From positions 1-64,000 of the forward strand of contig PKFB01000009.1 of NCBI GenBank assembly GCA_002919305.1: a DNA stretch of 64,000 nt. The letters run 5' to 3'. Of this stretch, positions 62,135-64,000 are shown piece by piece. The translations under genes and the position numbers were made by a program. The notes under the pieces were generated by a model that was not told where the DNA came from, did not search any database, and worked only from the letters and a program-made list of their open reading frames with translations. This DNA comes from Actinomycetales bacterium. Lineage in GTDB: Bacteria; Actinomycetota; Actinomycetes; Mycobacteriales; Micromonosporaceae. How positions within the stretch are numbered: the stretch's first letter is position 1; each line of letters opens with the position of its first letter.

Positions 62135-63154
62135 GTGAAACGACCGACGATCGCCGACATCGCCCGCCGAGCGGGGGTGTCTAAGGGAGCTGTCTCTTAT
62201 GCCCTCAATGGGCAGCCCGGGGTGTCAGAGGAGACTCGGCGACGCATCCGCGCGATCGCGGAGGAGATCGGTTGGCGTCCCAACTCCGCAGCTCGCGCTT
62301 TGACCGGGGCACGAGCCAACGCGATCGGGCTCGTCGTCTCACGTCCAGCGCGCATCCTGGGTATCGAGCCATTCTTCATGGAGCTCATCAGCGGTGTCGA
62401 AGCCGAGCTTTCCGCGCGATCGTACGCCCTGATGCTCCAAGTGGCGGCCGACCACGAAGCCGAGATCGCGGTCTACCGACGGTGGTGGGCTGAGCGACGT
62501 GTCGATGGCGTGATCATCGTTGACCTCCACGTCGAGGACGCACGGATCCCGATATTGCAGGAGCTCGGGCTGCCGGCCGTGGTCGTCGGAGGCCCTGAAG
62601 GCGTGGGCGATCTGCCCCATGTCTGGTCGGATGAGACGGCGGCGGTCCGGGAGCTGGTCGAGTACCTCGCCGCGTTAGGACACCGCCGAATCGCCCGGGT
62701 CACCGGTCTGCCTCAGCTCCGACACACCGCGGTTCGGGACGCCGCCTTCACCGATGTCTGCGCCCAGTTAGGACTGGAACGCGCGATCCTGATGCCCACC
62801 GACTACACCGGTGAGCAGGGCGCTCAGGCCACACGACGCCTGTTGAGCTCTCCTGACCGCCCCACCGCGCTGATCTACGACAACGACGTGATGGCGGTCG
62901 CGGGGTTAGCGGTCGCGCAGGAGATGGGTCTGACGGTGCCCGATGATCTGTCGATCGTGGCTTGGGACGACTCGCCGTTGGTCCAGCTCGTCCACCCCGC
63001 CCTGACGGCACTCACCCGGGACATTCCCGCATACGGCGCACACGCCACCCAGCTACTTTTGTCCTCATTGGACAATATGCGCCCTGTCAGCTATCAGGAT
63101 GCGACCCCCATGCTGCGCCCCCGTGGCTCCACCGCCCCGCCTCGCCGCTCATGA
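62135..63154 (+). CDS. LacI-family regulator, probable control of the mannoside locus
   Basis: 339 residues. An N-terminal HTH (KRPTIADIARRAGVSKGAVS) and hinge (SAARALTGARAN) precede a sugar-binding effector domain. The GTG at 62135 with GGAAGGTGAGG opens at the family start; an ATG at 62084 would add 17 residues. Divergent from the importer operon, so it most likely represses importer, manB and kinase until an oligosaccharide binds. Confidence 0.87.
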   Translation: MKRPTIADIARRAGVSKGAVSYALNGQPGVSEETRRRIRAIAEEIGWRPNSAARALTGARANAIGLVVSRPARILGIEPFFMELISGVEAELSARSYALMLQVAADHEAEIAVYRRWWAERRVDGVIIVDLHVEDARIPILQELGLPAVVVGGPEGVGDLPHVWSDETAAVRELVEYLAALGHRRIARVTGLPQLRHTAVRDAAFTDVCAQLGLERAILMPTDYTGEQGAQATRRLLSSPDRPTALIYDNDVMAVAGLAVAQEMGLTVPDDLSIVAWDDSPLVQLVHPALTALTRDIPAYGAHATQLLLSSLDNMRPVSYQDATPMLRPRGSTAPPRRS

Positions 63155-63252
63155 CGTCACCCATGACGCGGGAGGGCAAGTCGCCCCATCCACCCGTTTT
63201 CCACCACCTCGGAGACAAGCCGCGTCTTGCACTACACAGGACACATCGAGAT

Positions 63253-63267
63253 CCATAACTTTTATGG
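63253..63267. promoter_or_regulatory. AT-rich palindrome between LacI and hydrolase genes
   Basis: CCATAA-CTT-TTATGG, a perfect 6-bp inverted repeat in an AT-rich pocket (about 63240-63295) of otherwise GC-rich DNA. Both neighbours end here (convergent), so it is not an obvious promoter operator. Confidence 0.45.
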
Positions 63268-63390
63268 AAATGTAATGATCAGCATCGATTTGAGAGAGGT
63301 CGATCACCCACAACGGCCGAGCGTCGTGGGCTCTGAGCCAGATCCGGCCCCGTCTGTTCCTGCCGCAGAGATGTCCCTGGCAGAGGGGAA

Positions 63391-64000
63391 TTACGCGGAC
63401 CGCGTCATCGTCACGGGAGAGGCGGTGATGAACCGCACCACCGCTGTGATCACATCGGGGTCCCGCAAAATGCGGCGGTGTCCCAGTCCGTCGGTGGTCA
63501 TCAGCTCCGCGCCCGGCCACGAGGCGGCGATAGCCACGCCATCGGCGTACCAGGTCTCCTTGTCGCGACGATCGTGAATGACCAGGGTGGGCGGTGGCGC
63601 GGGACGTCCGCTTTCTGGATCGGCCATCCCGGGGATGTGAAAGGCCCGCATCGGCATGCCGACGCGCTGCTCCAACCGCCGCAGGAATCCGCCCCTGATG
63701 CGTTCTCCGAGTCCTAAAGCCTGGGCGAACTGATCGAGGTAGGGCGCCGGGTCAGACATCGGCGCGACGAACACCAGCCGCTCGGCGGTTAACCACTGAC
63801 TGACCGCCAGCGCCGTAGCGACACATCCGGCCGAGTGGGCCACGACGGCGTGTGCTGGGCCAACGACCGTCACGACCGCTCCCAGCGCGTCGGCGAACTC
63901 CAGCAGCGTGCTCCGTCTGGCCCCCATGGAGCCGGCGCCGGAGTCGCCGTGGCTCAATGCGTCAAAGGCGACGACTCGGTATCCGGCCTCAACCAGCGGC
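63391..64000 (-). CDS. Alpha/beta hydrolase, N-terminus beyond window
   Basis: At least 203 residues; the frame stays open to the right edge (PLVEAGYRVVAFDALSHGDSG at its start), so the gene is cut. The nucleophile elbow reads VAHSAG, an Ala replacing the first Gly of GxSxG. The acid is in IHDRRDKETWY and the base in GLGHRRIL. A typical small esterase/lactonase-like fold; substrate unknown. Confidence 0.8.
   Translation of the reverse strand, partial: PLVEAGYRVVAFDALSHGDSGAGSMGARRSTLLEFADALGAVVTVVGPAHAVVAHSAGCVATALAVSQWLTAERLVFVAPMSDPAPYLDQFAQALGLGERIRGGFLRRLEQRVGMPMRAFHIPGMADPESGRPAPPPTLVIHDRRDKETWYADGVAIAASWPGAELMTTDGLGHRRILRDPDVITAVVRFITASPVTMTRSA

Overview
The window is high-GC DNA from an actinomycete. 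The gene order celR - bglC - cebG - cebF - cebE, with two perfect TGGGAGCGCTCCCA operators in front of cebE, is the cellobiose-uptake arrangement known from Thermobifida fusca. A Thermobifida-like member of the Nocardiopsaceae is therefore the best guess, made from sequence features alone. No tRNA, rRNA, CRISPR array, transposase or prophage gene was recognised.

Layout. 1-7.3 kb: cellobiose regulator CelR, GH1 beta-glucosidase and a cellobiose ABC importer without its own ATPase, all on the minus strand behind a CelR-controlled promoter. 7.3-8.4 kb: non-coding. 8.4-9.1 kb: a RibD-C/dihydrofolate-reductase-fold reductase. 9.3-26.4 kb, all on the plus strand: the most unusual segment. A divergent GrpE/Hsp70 pair, a 775-residue linker-rich protein, a soluble zinc-ribbon GTPase, a GAP1-type protein and a membrane-bound zinc-ribbon GTPase are followed by a complete HerA / SbcD (Mre11) / SbcC (Rad50) / NurA DNA-end-processing set and a macrodomain protein. 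26.6-29.7 kb (minus): YihY membrane protein and a three-gene envelope cluster (DUF3618 type, holin-like, coiled-coil). 30.1-31.4 kb: an alpha/beta hydrolase with a possible Tat signal.

31.6-47.3 kb: an L-rhamnose catabolic and uptake locus. A DeoR regulator leads a long minus-strand operon: rhamnulokinase, sugar-binding lipoprotein, ABC ATPase, two permeases, class II aldolase, HAD hydrolase, second FGGY kinase, bifunctional rhamnulose-1-phosphate aldolase/lactaldehyde dehydrogenase, and a sugar epimerase. L-rhamnose isomerase and L-rhamnose mutarotase diverge from a promoter region with two related operators. 47.8-52.1 kb: a tripeptidyl-aminopeptidase-like lipoprotein, a fatty-acid desaturase and a GAF/PP2C phosphatase. 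52.2-63.2 kb: a mannoside or oligosaccharide locus with a polyphosphate-glucokinase-type ROK kinase, GH2 beta-mannosidase, a five-gene Opp/Dpp-type ABC importer and a divergent LacI regulator. The window ends inside another alpha/beta hydrolase.

How the parts work together. Three sugar-import systems (cellobiose, rhamnose, probably manno-oligosaccharides) sit beside the enzymes that consume their products, each with a regulator. In all three, a strong hairpin lies directly 3' of the binding-protein gene, which suggests a shared way of making the binding protein in excess over the membrane parts. The 9.3-26.4 kb block combines a chaperone/GTPase module of the kind seen in NTP-dependent conflict systems with a HerA-NurA-Mre11-Rad50 set best known from archaea. 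It is the best candidate here for an undescribed system.
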